Positions 54,446 to 64,000 of a DNA stretch of 64,000 bases are shown in pieces. The DNA comes from Tetracladium setigerum (taxonomy: Eukaryota; Ascomycota; Leotiomycetes; Helotiales). The notes beneath the pieces were generated by a model. That model was given only the letters and a program-made list of their open reading frames with translations, ran no database searches and was not told where the DNA came from. Both the position numbers and the translations under genes were made by a program. The stretch lies in the NCBI GenBank assembly GCA_031472005.1, contig PZJY01000002.1:3844001-3908000 (forward strand), given 5' to 3'. Every line of letters begins with the position of its first letter. The first letter of the stretch is position 1.

Positions 54446-57256
54446 ATGCAACAATCCGCAACAATGACTTCAAGAACACCCAAGTGGGACTGGCCGTCCC
54501 ATCTCCCAAGGATGATCGAGCTATATAACATGCAAATGTCAATTCCAGATATATACAAGGCCATTCAGTGCGAGGGATTCGAACCATGGTAGCTTCAAAA
54601 CCTTGCAACCCTCATATGTTGCGCTAACTGTGTTCATAGTCAGCGATCGGTATATGCGAAATTTAAGGCCATGGGATACCCAACCGACCCCGTTGGACGA
54701 AGCAAACTTCTCGATGCAAGATCTCCCGCGAATACTACCTCTGGTAGTGAAGGCATATTCACACCCATCAGCCACGTCCAATCTCCAAACTTCTACACAA
54801 CTGAGCAAATGCAGACCGGACTATGTCCCCTACCGGAGGATGATATGCTTCTGGTCGAAGCATCCGAGCAATGGGACCAAGCTTTGAAGAGCCCAGTTGC
54901 TCCGGCTTTCGATCACGCGGAGATGGATACATACATGGATTTCAGATCGCATTTGGGTCCAGGTCATGACCAACACGTCGACCACTCGACAGTCAATCCT
55001 ACAGTCGAATCAAATGGTGCCGCATCAGAGATAGCACCATGGCTACTATCCAACAACAACTTTGGGAATTCAACCACTAGCTTTGAAAGCACATTTGACT
55101 TCGACAGCGCTGCCATGGAATTAAACGGGGCTGAATATTTCGGAATAGATACTGGGACCCATGTTTCTTTGCCAGGAAATGACCACACCTTCCTGCAACC
55201 TAAGAATTCTGAGATGACCTGGAACAACGTATCACCATTTGGATCAGGACTTCTGAATCATTTCAACGGATCGGATATGGAACTTGATCATGAAGGACCA
55301 TCATTCCGGGAAGAGCTTGCCAATTCACAACCGAGAAGAAGTGGGTCGTTCAAGAGTGGCTCCATTGATCTCAAAATGCCATTCCAAAATTTCATGTCAA
55401 ACTCCAACACGGCTGGGACGCGAAACAAACTTCGGTCTTTATTCAGGACGAAGTCTGGCCACTCAATCCGAAGTGGGTCAACTGGGAAAAAGTATGCCAC
55501 TTCGCAATATACAAACAACACGCAAGACTCGGGCTACGGAAGTGGATTTGGATCTTGCCTCACTCTTGATGACGTTCGAAAGATCAACTCTCAGTCTTTG
55601 AGAGAATTCAACGGACTCTATCGGGTAGCGTGTTCCCGTCTTCATGAACCGAGAGGAAAGTCTGAATTCCTGGAGACTGAGACTTGTTCGCAATGTCGAT
55701 ACTCGTATGTATAAGATACAACACAGCGCAAAACGTTTAAACTGGGTCAATCACATGCTAATCTTATTCAAGTCAATTCACAACCTTGGCTGGTCAGCAA
55801 GATATCTCAAACTTGAAGTGTTCCTCAGTGAACTCAGACTCGAGGGGTGTACAATTTCGATGCTGTTGATGCTGCAGGTAACACTGCTCTACATTACGCA
55901 GCAGCAGGCGGCGCTAGTTTCCGCCATCTCAAAGCTCTTCTTGACAGCGGGGTGAACCCATACGCCGCTAATACATCCGGCGAGCTATTCATCTACTGTC
56001 TTCGCCCGTTACAGCCGTTTACACTCGAACCGAACTCGGATTGTTTGAAGAGTGACGATCTCATCAATCTTTTGAATCTCCTCGATACAAGCAGAATCCA
56101 GAACTGGAGAGACAATGACGGGCAATCCATTCTTCACGCATTGTATTCCAAGATTTCTGAACCACATCTTAGGTCCCGGGTTTTTGAGTGGGTTACATCT
56201 TTTTTTTTTTTTTCCAAGTTCGTGAAGCTAATAGATTCCATAGGATGTTCATCAACGCCGGCTACTTACCTACCGTTCGCGACCGATTCGGTCGGACCGC
56301 TGAAGATGTCATCCCACTCACCTACGATTGTCACGGTCAGGTCATCGAAACAGATCACCGTCGACCCTCTCAGTCGTCGAATGAGAATTTTGGCGCTGCT
56401 CAAGAGGGTATGACTTGTGATGACTTGCTCACCGCCGATTTCCACGCCGAGCAAGTGAAGCAAATCAAAGCGCAAAATATCCTCCTCGAAGCACGTCGCC
56501 AGCCAACATATGTTGATCCTAAATCAAACGACAACGTTCTTCATGCTCTGTCTCGGCTCAGGTCCAGCAACGACACACTCCTAAACCTGGAACATTTCAT
56601 GTCCAAAGACTCCATCACACACCATCACAACCGAGAAGGAAGCCACATCTTCACCAATCTCAACTACTTCATTCCCCTCGGCGTAGACCTTAACCTGCAC
56701 AACCGCCAAGGCAACTTCCCACTCAAAGCATTCATCTGCGAACGACCATGGAAAGATGCAGAAACGGGCGCGACGTTGTGTAAATACCTGGACACGATCT
56801 TGTGGAAGGATTCGAGAGCGAGGGTGCCGAATAATGTGAATGTCAATATGAGGGATCGCGAGGGGGCCACGGCGTTGCATGCTGCTGCGGTGAGGGGAAG
56901 ACCGGATTCCGTGAGGAGTCTGGTTGAGGCGGGTGCTTGTGTCAATGCGAGATCTGGTAAGTTTTCTTTCCCGGCAAACCAAAAAAAGAAGAACTTCGAA
57001 TTTCCCATACTCCCCCAAGAAAATTATTCAAGGAATTACAGAAAAGAAAAAGTCAAACTGACATTATGTGAAATTCTATGTAGATGATGGAACGAGCGTC
57101 CTACAAGCATCGTTCAACGCCCTCACCGATGCCAGTAAACACGGTGATGCTGTGCTCGTTCATCTCGTCAAGGAGGTCATTTCGCATCTTGAGCATGCGG
57201 GAGCTGTGCTTGAACCGAAGAGTTTGCAGGAGAGGGGGTTGGGGTTAGGGAGGTGA
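54446..57256 (+). CDS. Clr5-domain protein with ankyrin repeats, one frameshift
   Basis: Fungal Clr5-domain protein fused to ankyrin repeats. Exons 54446-54588, 54640-55704, 55773-56187, 56244-56956 and 57084-57256. The Clr5-like head (about residues 14-66) reads W-D-W-P-S-H-L-P-R-M-I-E-L-Y-N-M...F-E-P-C-Q-R-S-V-Y-A-K-F-K-A-M-G-Y-P, split by intron 1. A long Ser/Asn-rich linker follows. Ankyrin units include D-A-A-G-N-T-A-L-H-Y-A-A-A-G-G, N-D-G-Q-S-I-L-H-A-L, D-R-E-G-A-T-A-L-H-A-A-A-V-R-G-R-P and D-D-G-T-S-V-L-Q-A-S-F. In exon 3 the GGGG at 55844-55847 must lose one G to join C-S-S-V-N-S-D-S-R to V-Y-N-F-D-A. Restored length about 835 residues. The alternative start is at 54464. Clr5 domains occur in heterochromatin-associated and many uncharacterised proteins, so a nuclear role is possible. 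Confidence 0.8.
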
Positions 57257-58870
57257 TTGATTTTTTCATTCCTTCCTGTCTGACTGACTGACCCTGGGAT
57301 TTCTTGGGTTGGGGGAGGGGTTTGGATGGGTGAGGGAGACGGGGAGGAGGGGGGAGGAAAATTGCATGACGCATTCTTTATTTTTTTTTCTTTTCTGTTT
57401 CATTTGTTTTGATTTATTGGAAGGGCGATTGCGGGGGATTGTTCCCCTTTTCAGGGGAAGATCTGTGTTGTTGGAAAAATTTGTGAGGATTTTCTCTTTC
57501 TTTTGTGTGTTATTTGTTAGGTTGTGTGTTGGATTGTGTTGGATTGATTGTATATACCCCCTTTCGAGTTTGAGTTGATTTTTGAGTTGGGGGTTCTACT
57601 GACCTCTTTTTTGGGAGTCGGCTTCTGTTTGGTCCGTTATAAATACACATACACACACATACATTTTTGTATATGCAAAGCATTGAGTTTGGTTGTATTC
57701 TCTTTGTTTATGTGTTATGCATATATATATATTTATATTTACAAAAAAAAGAAGAGGGGGGATTGGCATTGGGATTGGGATTGTGTTAATTTGGACTCGG
57801 GGGGAATGGGTGTGATGGAGGGAGGGTTGTACATCTTCGATAAAGAACATTTGATGATGGGGGCATAAAAATTGTGAAAAGATGAGGGAGTTGATAAATA
57901 AAAGTACCTAACCTACTTACATTACTTGGCGATATGATTTTGATGGATGAATTTGATAGGAGTGTATAGCGATACAAGTGATAAACATCTTATCTAGCTA
58001 GGAAAGACCACGAATCCACAGGTTCCAACAAAATGGTCAAAGAAAGATTTGTCGTTCCGTTCCGTTCCGTAAATACTCGGTTTTGTGTTTTTGTGTGTGT
58101 TTGATAATGTAGGAAAATCGCAGGATGAGGATTAGAAATTACCAACTTACCAAACTAACCACTCTACTACTGCTGGCTGGGTCTGTCTGTCTTTCGGTTA
58201 TTAACTTATTGCATACTCAGATACTCTACCTATGGTTTTTAGTAGAAAAATTCACTTAAATCACTTGGTTAGAACTTAGTAATGTGGTTAAGAAGGAAGA
58301 AGGAAAGACGAGTCTCACGTCACATACCTACATACATACCTATCTACATTGGTACTCACATACGCAAAACTAAGTAGCCTTTATCAAAATGAGCAAAAGC
58401 TTAACAAATTTGGAGTTGATGTGGAAAGGAGGAAAAGATGGGAGGAAGAGAGGAAGAGAGGAGATGGGAAAGAAAAAAGAAAAACTATCTCAATTACAGA
58501 AGAAAGGTTTTCCGCCTCCACGGTAGAGGCCTTCGGAGAACTAGCGGAGCGTCACTCCACCCCATGTCATACTCTGACAACATAGGTACCCGAGGTAGAG
58601 CAGCCTAGGGAATTTCTCGGTTCGAATTAGGGTACTATGTGCCAGCTTGGCATTTTTCGTTTCACGTATGTTCTGTTCATAATCTAACCAATAACTACTT
58701 CAATCATTTCTCGTTTCGTTTCTTTTCTTTCATTTAGAATCTGACATTCCTTCAAGTCTCTTCTTCCTTGCTTCCCCTTTCTCTCTTTCTCTCTCAAAGT
58801 TTAGAGAAGAAGGAAGACGAAAGAGCGTAAGATACCCAACCATCCCATCCCCTCTTTATATAAAAAATCA
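57257..58870. other. Convergent 3' intergenic region
   Basis: About 1.6 kb, rich in T and in simple repeats (CATA/TATA stretches around 57645-57735, a TTCCG triplicate near 58055). No gene seen. Confidence 0.45.
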
Positions 58871-61231
58871 TCAAAACCCACTCCTCAACTCCCCCCAAAC
58901 CCTCCCCTTCACGACCCTCTCCCCGACAACCTCCCTCCTCTCCAATCTCTCCGCCCCAACTTTCCCCACCCTCTCCAAAAGATTACTAACATTCCTCCCT
59001 AGCCGCATTCCCTCTGCAGTGATAACATCAGCAGCAAGAAGCGCGTTTTGATTTTCTTCTTCCGTGGAGTGTTGGGATGTCATTGTGAGGGTTATGGGTT
59101 CGATTATATTGTCGTCGGGTGAGTTGGATGATTTGGATGGGAGGAGATCGGGGGATGATGGTGATGATGATGATGATGATGACGAAGGGGAGTCGAGGTC
59201 CATGGATGTGAAATTGCGTTTGGATGATGATGAGGAGGAAGGATGAGGGGGTTTAGATTTGGATTTGGAGCTTACCTCCTCACGAGAGGAGAAGAGTACT
59301 TTCAGAGCCGGTACTTTGCCAGCTGGACGGGAGGAGGCACAACACCTTCGCCGGATGCGAAGCGTGCGCGTTCTTCGGCCGCGCGGAGAGCAAGGAGCGC
59401 TCTTCCTGTTGGAGCAGGTCCTGATGCTGGTTGGGTGGTGGGTGTTGTTGATTTATGGCGTTTGGTGGATTGGTGTGTGGTGGTTGTGCGGTAGTTTGAT
59501 GTTGCTGCTGCTGCTACTGATGCAGCTGCGGCGGGTTGAGGAGATTGGTGGCGTGATCGGGATGAGCTGCTATATTGTGCTGCTGCTGAACGAGATTGGG
59601 ACTGCCGAGCGGTGTTTGATGATGACTGGGTTTTAGACTTAGAACCGGTTTTGTGGGATCCGGCTATAGAGACAATAGTTCGTCGAGGGGTAGCGAGGCG
59701 TTTGCGGGGGTTGAGTTGCGTGTAAGAGGTGAATTTGCGAGCTAATTCCTTGTGACGCTCTGAGTTTTCCTTGTCGTCGATCGTGCGCTCGTAGTCGGTG
59801 ATGTTGGAAAGTTGTTGGTATGCAGCCGAAGATTGCCAAACTGGGGCCATGAGTTGCGCTATTGCTGCAGCGTTATAGGTGACTATCCAGACGGCGGTTA
59901 GATACTCTGAAACGCTGAAATCGGTGTATAGCATCGTGGCTATGCCTTTCAAGGTGATGTTTTTCATGGGTCCTAGGGGATTTTTGGCCTCTCCGTGACG
60001 GTGATGTTCCATAAGGTAATAGATCCGACTTGGGATGTCTTGGAGGTGTGCAATATCTTCCTTGGTAAGAGGGAACCGGCGGACTTGGGGCATACCTTGG
60101 TCATCTGAGCTAGATTGAGCTGCGATTTGTTCGTTTTCATATGAGGTAGACGGGCGTTGGTCCAGATCCATGCCGTCGTATGCTTCATCGTGTTCACCAG
60201 GTTCGTAGGGCTCTACTCCGGCTTTACCATCCAGGAAAGAAGGTGCCGATGCAGTTCGAACGGCGGAGGTCTTGGGGTGGTTTAGGGGCCAGGTAATATG
60301 GTAGTTCCTCTTAGCAAGGTCCGCAACAACATCCTAGGAGTGTCAGATTTAAAATGGTGAAGATGGAGGGAGAATTCATACCTTGCATTCCGATGCCAAC
60401 CAGGCAAAGAATTCAGTTCTGGTAAGATCCTTATCCTCCTTCAACATCATATGGCGTAGTAGGAATTCAGCGTTGCTTTTAAGTATATTCTCTATTTCTT
60501 GGCGAGAGGCACCACTTCCTTCACGTGCAGCGTACTGTGAGGATCAGAAAAATAATTCTCAAAAAAAGATGGAAGCGACATGGTCTGGCTCACCTTGAAC
60601 AGCAAATCCTTGATCTGCATTTCCTTTGCACCCTTTCGTTTGAAGAGAGCGTTGAAGAAGTATAGGGTGCCGATGGCTCCACTAGTGTTTCCGTAGATCT
60701 TCTCATAGCTCGGCGCAGGGGCAAGCTCAAACCACCCATACTTCTCTTCGCCAGCCCAAAGGCAGATGTGACCGGAGTTGTCATCAGGTCTGGAGCCATA
60801 CGAGTACTGGGTAATATTTCTGACCGTAATAGTACCGACATTAGTGACACGGGGATTGATCACTGCGACGATGTGTTAGCAATGTCAACTCCTTTTACAT
60901 TCACCATCAATGTAACTCATAGCGATCAAAAGTGGCAAGTAGACCGGAGAGAAATAATTATTAACTTACAGCGAGAGACTTCCGTATCGTCGTGCTCGAA
61001 TGATAGGCGGCCTCTCACTACAAAGGGTCCTCGATGGCCAACTTCAAGGAGGTTGACTAGCGCTCCACGCTTGTCAAAGACCTGAGCATTTTCCAGTAGG
61101 TAGCAGGGCCATTCATCCGCGGATTGGATCAACTCTTCGTCTGTGAGAGGGTGAAGGACATCTTGAACGTAACAGGGCTTTTGTAGCTGATACTCAACAT
61201 CTGAATCGGAATCTGAATCTGTGTTTGCCAT
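58871..61231 (-). CDS. RFTS-domain (DNMT1 replication-foci-like) chromatin protein, one frameshift
   Basis: Protein with a domain resembling the replication foci targeting sequence of DNA methyltransferase 1, found in fungi in stand-alone proteins such as fission yeast Raf2. Exons 61231-60970, 60862-60594, 60534-60382 and 60333-58871. The domain spans about residues 20-180: D-E-W-P-C-Y-L-L-E-N-A-Q-V-F-D, R-G-P-F-V-V-R-G-R, I-T-V-R-N-I-T-Q-Y-S-Y-G, H-I-C-L-W-A-G and K-Y-G-W-F-E-L-A-P-A-P-S-Y. After it come a helical region and a long Ser/Gln/Ala-rich tail. One frame reads V-Q-L-A-K then stops at 59302; adding a base near the TTT at 59315-59317 continues V-P-A-L-K-V-L-F-S-S-R-E-E into a Ser-run C-terminus ending at 58871, about 715 residues in all. 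No methyltransferase domain is present. Diverges from PUS4. Confidence 0.75.
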
Positions 61232-61387
61232 TTTGAGATGGAGGATGGCGCTTATCGGAGGAATGTTGTTGCGCTGTCTGGGGTGAATGTATTTGGCGCG
61301 CTTCAAGCTTTGCATGCATTACTTTGGAGGAACGTGCAGCCGCTAGCGTTGTTGCGCTGTGAATTTCACTTTAACATCAGAGAAAAG

Positions 61388-61393
61388 ACGCGT
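61388..61393 (+). promoter_or_regulatory. MluI cell-cycle-box-like site (ACGCGT)
   Basis: Palindromic ACGCGT, with a second CGCG-rich stretch (GGCGCGTGACGCGC) just after it at 61400-61413, in the promoter between the RFTS-domain gene and PUS4. In yeasts this element binds MBF and marks S-phase genes. Its use here is inferred. Confidence 0.4.
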
Positions 61394-61794
61394 CGTGGAG
61401 GCGCGTGACGCGCTAAGACTGTGATTGAATGTGTAAGATGACTAAGCATTGAATAGAATGCAAAGTAGCAAAACTTTTTCTTTGTTTTTAGGCCCTGAAA
61501 TGCGTGATGATCATTAAAGAAGATTTAGGTGGTAGTATTGGCTTGTTATTTTGGCAATCATCCCTTACCAAAACCCTAAATTTTTTGAATACTTGCACAC
61601 TTATAAAATTCACCGACTTCAAAGTGACACGAAAGAAGCTGCCTTGGCACCCAGATCGCGCTAAGATAAGGACACACAGACGAAAATTTCCCGACGGCAG
61701 TGCGACATGACCACAGCTCCTCTTTTGACGACATTCTTTCTCCTTCTCCTGTATCCCCAACATTGACTGCTATAGAGTCAAGGGCAACTAATTG
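61394..61794. other. Divergent promoter region
   Basis: Remainder of the 563-bp upstream region shared by the RFTS-domain gene and PUS4. Nothing coding seen. Confidence 0.5.
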
Positions 61795-63456
61795 ATGAAG
61801 ACTACAACTCTATTCCGATCTTTGAAGATGTCGCAGGGCAAGATCCTAGAAGGCGTTTTTGGTATGTTGCTGTTACTTTTCTCTGTCAATACCTCTCCTG
61901 ATTCCTGATCGCAAATGCGATGGAAGACGCGACCAAGAGAATATCCAGCTTGCAGAACGCGAATGGCTTCCTTGAGTTCTATTATTTCCTCAATTATATT
62001 TACGCAATGCAACTCTAACATCCTACCAGCCATCAACAAGCCAACAGGTCCCTCCTCCGCTGGAGTCCTCCAAGAAGTCCAAAATCAATTCAATCCCTCC
62101 GACCTTTTCGCCCCTTGGATCCAAAACGAAAAGGACGTCCGCAGCCGCGAAAAAGCCAACCAACGACACCGAAGGAAAGAAAAGAAAGTCACAGTTAAGA
62201 TTGGCCATGGGGGTACCCTCGATCCACTCGCGACCGGCGTCCTGGTAACTGCCATTGGCAAGGGCACGAAGTCTCTACAAAGCTATCTGGATTGCACAAA
62301 GGAGTACGAAGCTGTGGTAGTATTTGGAACGGCCACTGATACTTACGATCGCGTTGGGAAGGTGGTGAAGCGCGCGCCCTATGAACATATCACGAAGGAA
62401 TTGGTGGAGGAGAAGTTGAACGGTTTCAGAGGGAAGTTTATGCAGTTACCTCCTCTATACAGCGCGATCAAGATGAATGGCAAACCGCTCTACGAGTACG
62501 CCCGCTCTGGCATTGATCTCCCTCGAGCAATTGAACGCCGACCGGTTGAAGTTCTTGAGTTGGAGTTGTTGGAGTTCATGGAGAGTGGAACGCACGAGCA
62601 CAAAGCTCCAGACGAACTTGCAACTCCTGAAGATATGACTTTTCTTAATAAGGTCTGGAAGCAAGAGAATATTGCGCCGGTGAACACTAAGACGGGCAAG
62701 GGAAGTGCAAAGGACGAGCAGGATAGGATAGAACTGTTTGAGCGACGAAAGAGGAAGATGAGCGAAGAGCATGATCGTCTTGTTGTCGACCGACCGGAGA
62801 ACAAGCGCAGAAGAGGGAGCAGCGAGGCTAGGGATGCGGTTATGTCTGGAGGACTCGCTTCACCCGAAGCAAAGCCTGAGGTTACCAAGGAAGTTGCGGA
62901 TGAATCAGCTATTGTTGAGGCTACTATCGAGCCTCCTACTACTTCGTCTTCAGATAACGCAGCAGTTGCTTCTAGCCCTGCTCCCGAGGCTGCTACCACA
63001 CTCAAAGGACCACCTGCTGCGCGGATACGAATGACAGTTACATCTGGCTTCTACGTTCGCTCATTATGTCACGAACTAGGCCCGGCTTGTGGATCAGCAG
63101 CGCTGATGGCAGAGTTGCAAAGAACCAGACAGGGAGAATGGAAGCTTGGAGAGAATGTTCTGGAATATGATGATTTGATGAAGGGAGAGGAAGTATGGGC
63201 ACCTAAAGTTGAAACCATTCTGGATGGGTGGGAGGCACGACAGAGGGAGAGCAGACGTCTTGCTGTTCTCGAATCGATGGGACGTCCAGCACGTAAGGCC
63301 TCGCCTACGAAGGAAGTCGCCGAGGAGGTTGCAAAGGTTGAGAGTAAGGAGCCCGAGTCGGTTGAAGAGGTCATTGCATCGGCGAAGTCTGTCATCCCTG
63401 AAGAGACGAAGTCCAAGCCAGATTCGACACCAGTTGCCAAGAAGGAAGATGCATGA
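61795..63456 (+). CDS. PUS4: tRNA pseudouridine-55 synthase (TruB/Pus4 family)
   Basis: Pus4 makes pseudouridine 55 in the T-loop of cytosolic and mitochondrial tRNAs. Exons 61795-61861 and 62030-63456 (intron 168 bp, GTATGT/ACCAG) give 497 residues. The splice joins G-K-I-L-E-G-V-F to A-I-N-K-P-T-G-P-S-S, the canonical TruB opening. The catalytic Asp is in G-G-T-L-D-P-L-A-T-G-V-L at about residue 87; the supporting motifs K-E-Y-E-A-V-V-V-F-G, P-P-L-Y-S-A-I-K and F-Y-V-R-S-L-C-H-E-L-G are all present. A low-complexity insertion of about 130 residues (Lys/Glu, then Ala/Pro/Thr-rich) separates the last two, and an Ala/Glu/Lys-rich tail follows. The second ATG at 61828 gives the shorter cytosolic-type start; the first adds eleven residues (M-K-T-T-T-L-F-R-S-L-K) that could help mitochondrial import, so alternative starts may give both locations. 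Confidence 0.93.
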
Positions 63457-64000
63457 GTATCTCCCTCTGCCTACATTTATAACCAAACTCTGCTACCACT
63501 GCTTTTTTTTTTAATTTCATATGGGATCCGGGAAGAAAGCGGCATTAAAATGGGAATGGGATTTAGATAGAACTTGGATTTGATGGTCAGAAATCATCAA
63601 GTTGTACAATAGACCTGCAAATACTATAAAGTATTGATACAAATAAATCCTCGGTATTTGCTAGGAATGAAGGCTTTCGAAATGTGAGGCAGATATTTGT
63701 GAGTTAATAGTTTTCTCTTTACTCCATAACTTTTAGTCCCTTCAAGTATTCGCAAATTGCGACTTCAAGTCAATAACATCGAGTGAATTTTCTTCGCCGC
63801 CTAGTTCGCATTTACAATTTTTCAATACAACCTTCACTTCTGAGTTACATATCATCCGAAATCCTCACTTCTTACATGCAAAAGTTCAACCTCATAAAAC
63901 AAAAGCACACCTCTCACTTTCAAGCCTCCAGATTTCACCTTCGCATTTCACTTGAAGGTAGAGATGGTGCACTACGTTGTCTGTCTCGTTTCCTCTCGCT
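63457..64000. other. Intergenic region at the right edge
   Basis: 3' region of PUS4 and further spacer, AT-rich with a T10 run near 63504. No gene seen. Confidence 0.5.

Noticed and set aside
58610..58640. GGTTCGAATT sequence resembling a tRNA T-arm
   Set aside because: No acceptor, D or anticodon arms can be folded around it.
59064..59246. Acidic Asp-run open frame on the plus strand
   Set aside because: It is the reverse complement of the Ser repeats in the RFTS-domain gene tail.
1..64000. CRISPR arrays, phage or bacterial operon structure
   Set aside because: Intron-rich eukaryotic genes throughout; no regularly spaced repeats.

Overview
The window is nuclear DNA of a filamentous ascomycete. 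The support is short introns of about 45-125 bp with GTAAGT/GTATGT donors and CTAA-type branch sites, no operons, and a clear set of fungal orthologues: Mkt1, Dug3, Mgm1, Zrg17, Ebp2, MYND protein Mub1/SamB and Pus4. Family content and protein style suggest Leotiomycetes (Helotiales-like). That placement is inference, not something measured.

Layout. 0-6 kb: a secreted SGNH hydrolase cut by the left edge and two multi-pass membrane proteins. 6.6-12 kb: a seven-exon small secreted cysteine protein, an unrecognised acidic/coiled protein, and two neighbouring genes starting Met-Cys-x-Leu, one a 71-residue cysteine protein. 12.4-30.2 kb: mostly conserved genes: a 2-oxoglutarate/Fe(II) oxygenase, Mkt1, Dug3, Mgm1, Zrg17, a two-helix membrane protein and an acidic protein. 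30.2-44.6 kb: a gene-poor, visibly AT-richer accessory stretch with a bZIP factor, a Fungal_trans_2-type regulator without a zinc cluster, an Old Yellow Enzyme diverging from an atypical SDR, a Zn2Cys6 factor, a dead gene fragment, a GGTCGAAA minisatellite and a diverged duplication. 44.6-64 kb: Ebp2, Mub1/SamB, a Clr5-ankyrin protein after a 4.1 kb non-coding stretch, and an RFTS-domain protein diverging from Pus4.

How the genes relate. Most are independent housekeeping genes (mitochondrial fusion, glutathione breakdown, zinc transport into the secretory pathway, ribosome biogenesis, tRNA pseudouridylation). The only group that looks like a functional unit is the accessory stretch: two oxidoreductases sharing a divergent promoter, surrounded by three regulators. 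No polyketide synthase, peptide synthetase or terpene cyclase is present in the window.

A caution for anyone using the sequence: seven gene models, including the essential-type gene MGM1, can only be read through by assuming one or two single-base insertions or deletions, mostly in short homopolymers. Assembly error explains this better than independent pseudogenes. The most distinctive biology is modest: the accessory regulator/oxidoreductase island, the tandem Met-Cys-x-Leu genes, the Mkt1 N-terminal extension with a stop codon overlapping a splice donor, and the recent internal duplication in the bZIP protein.
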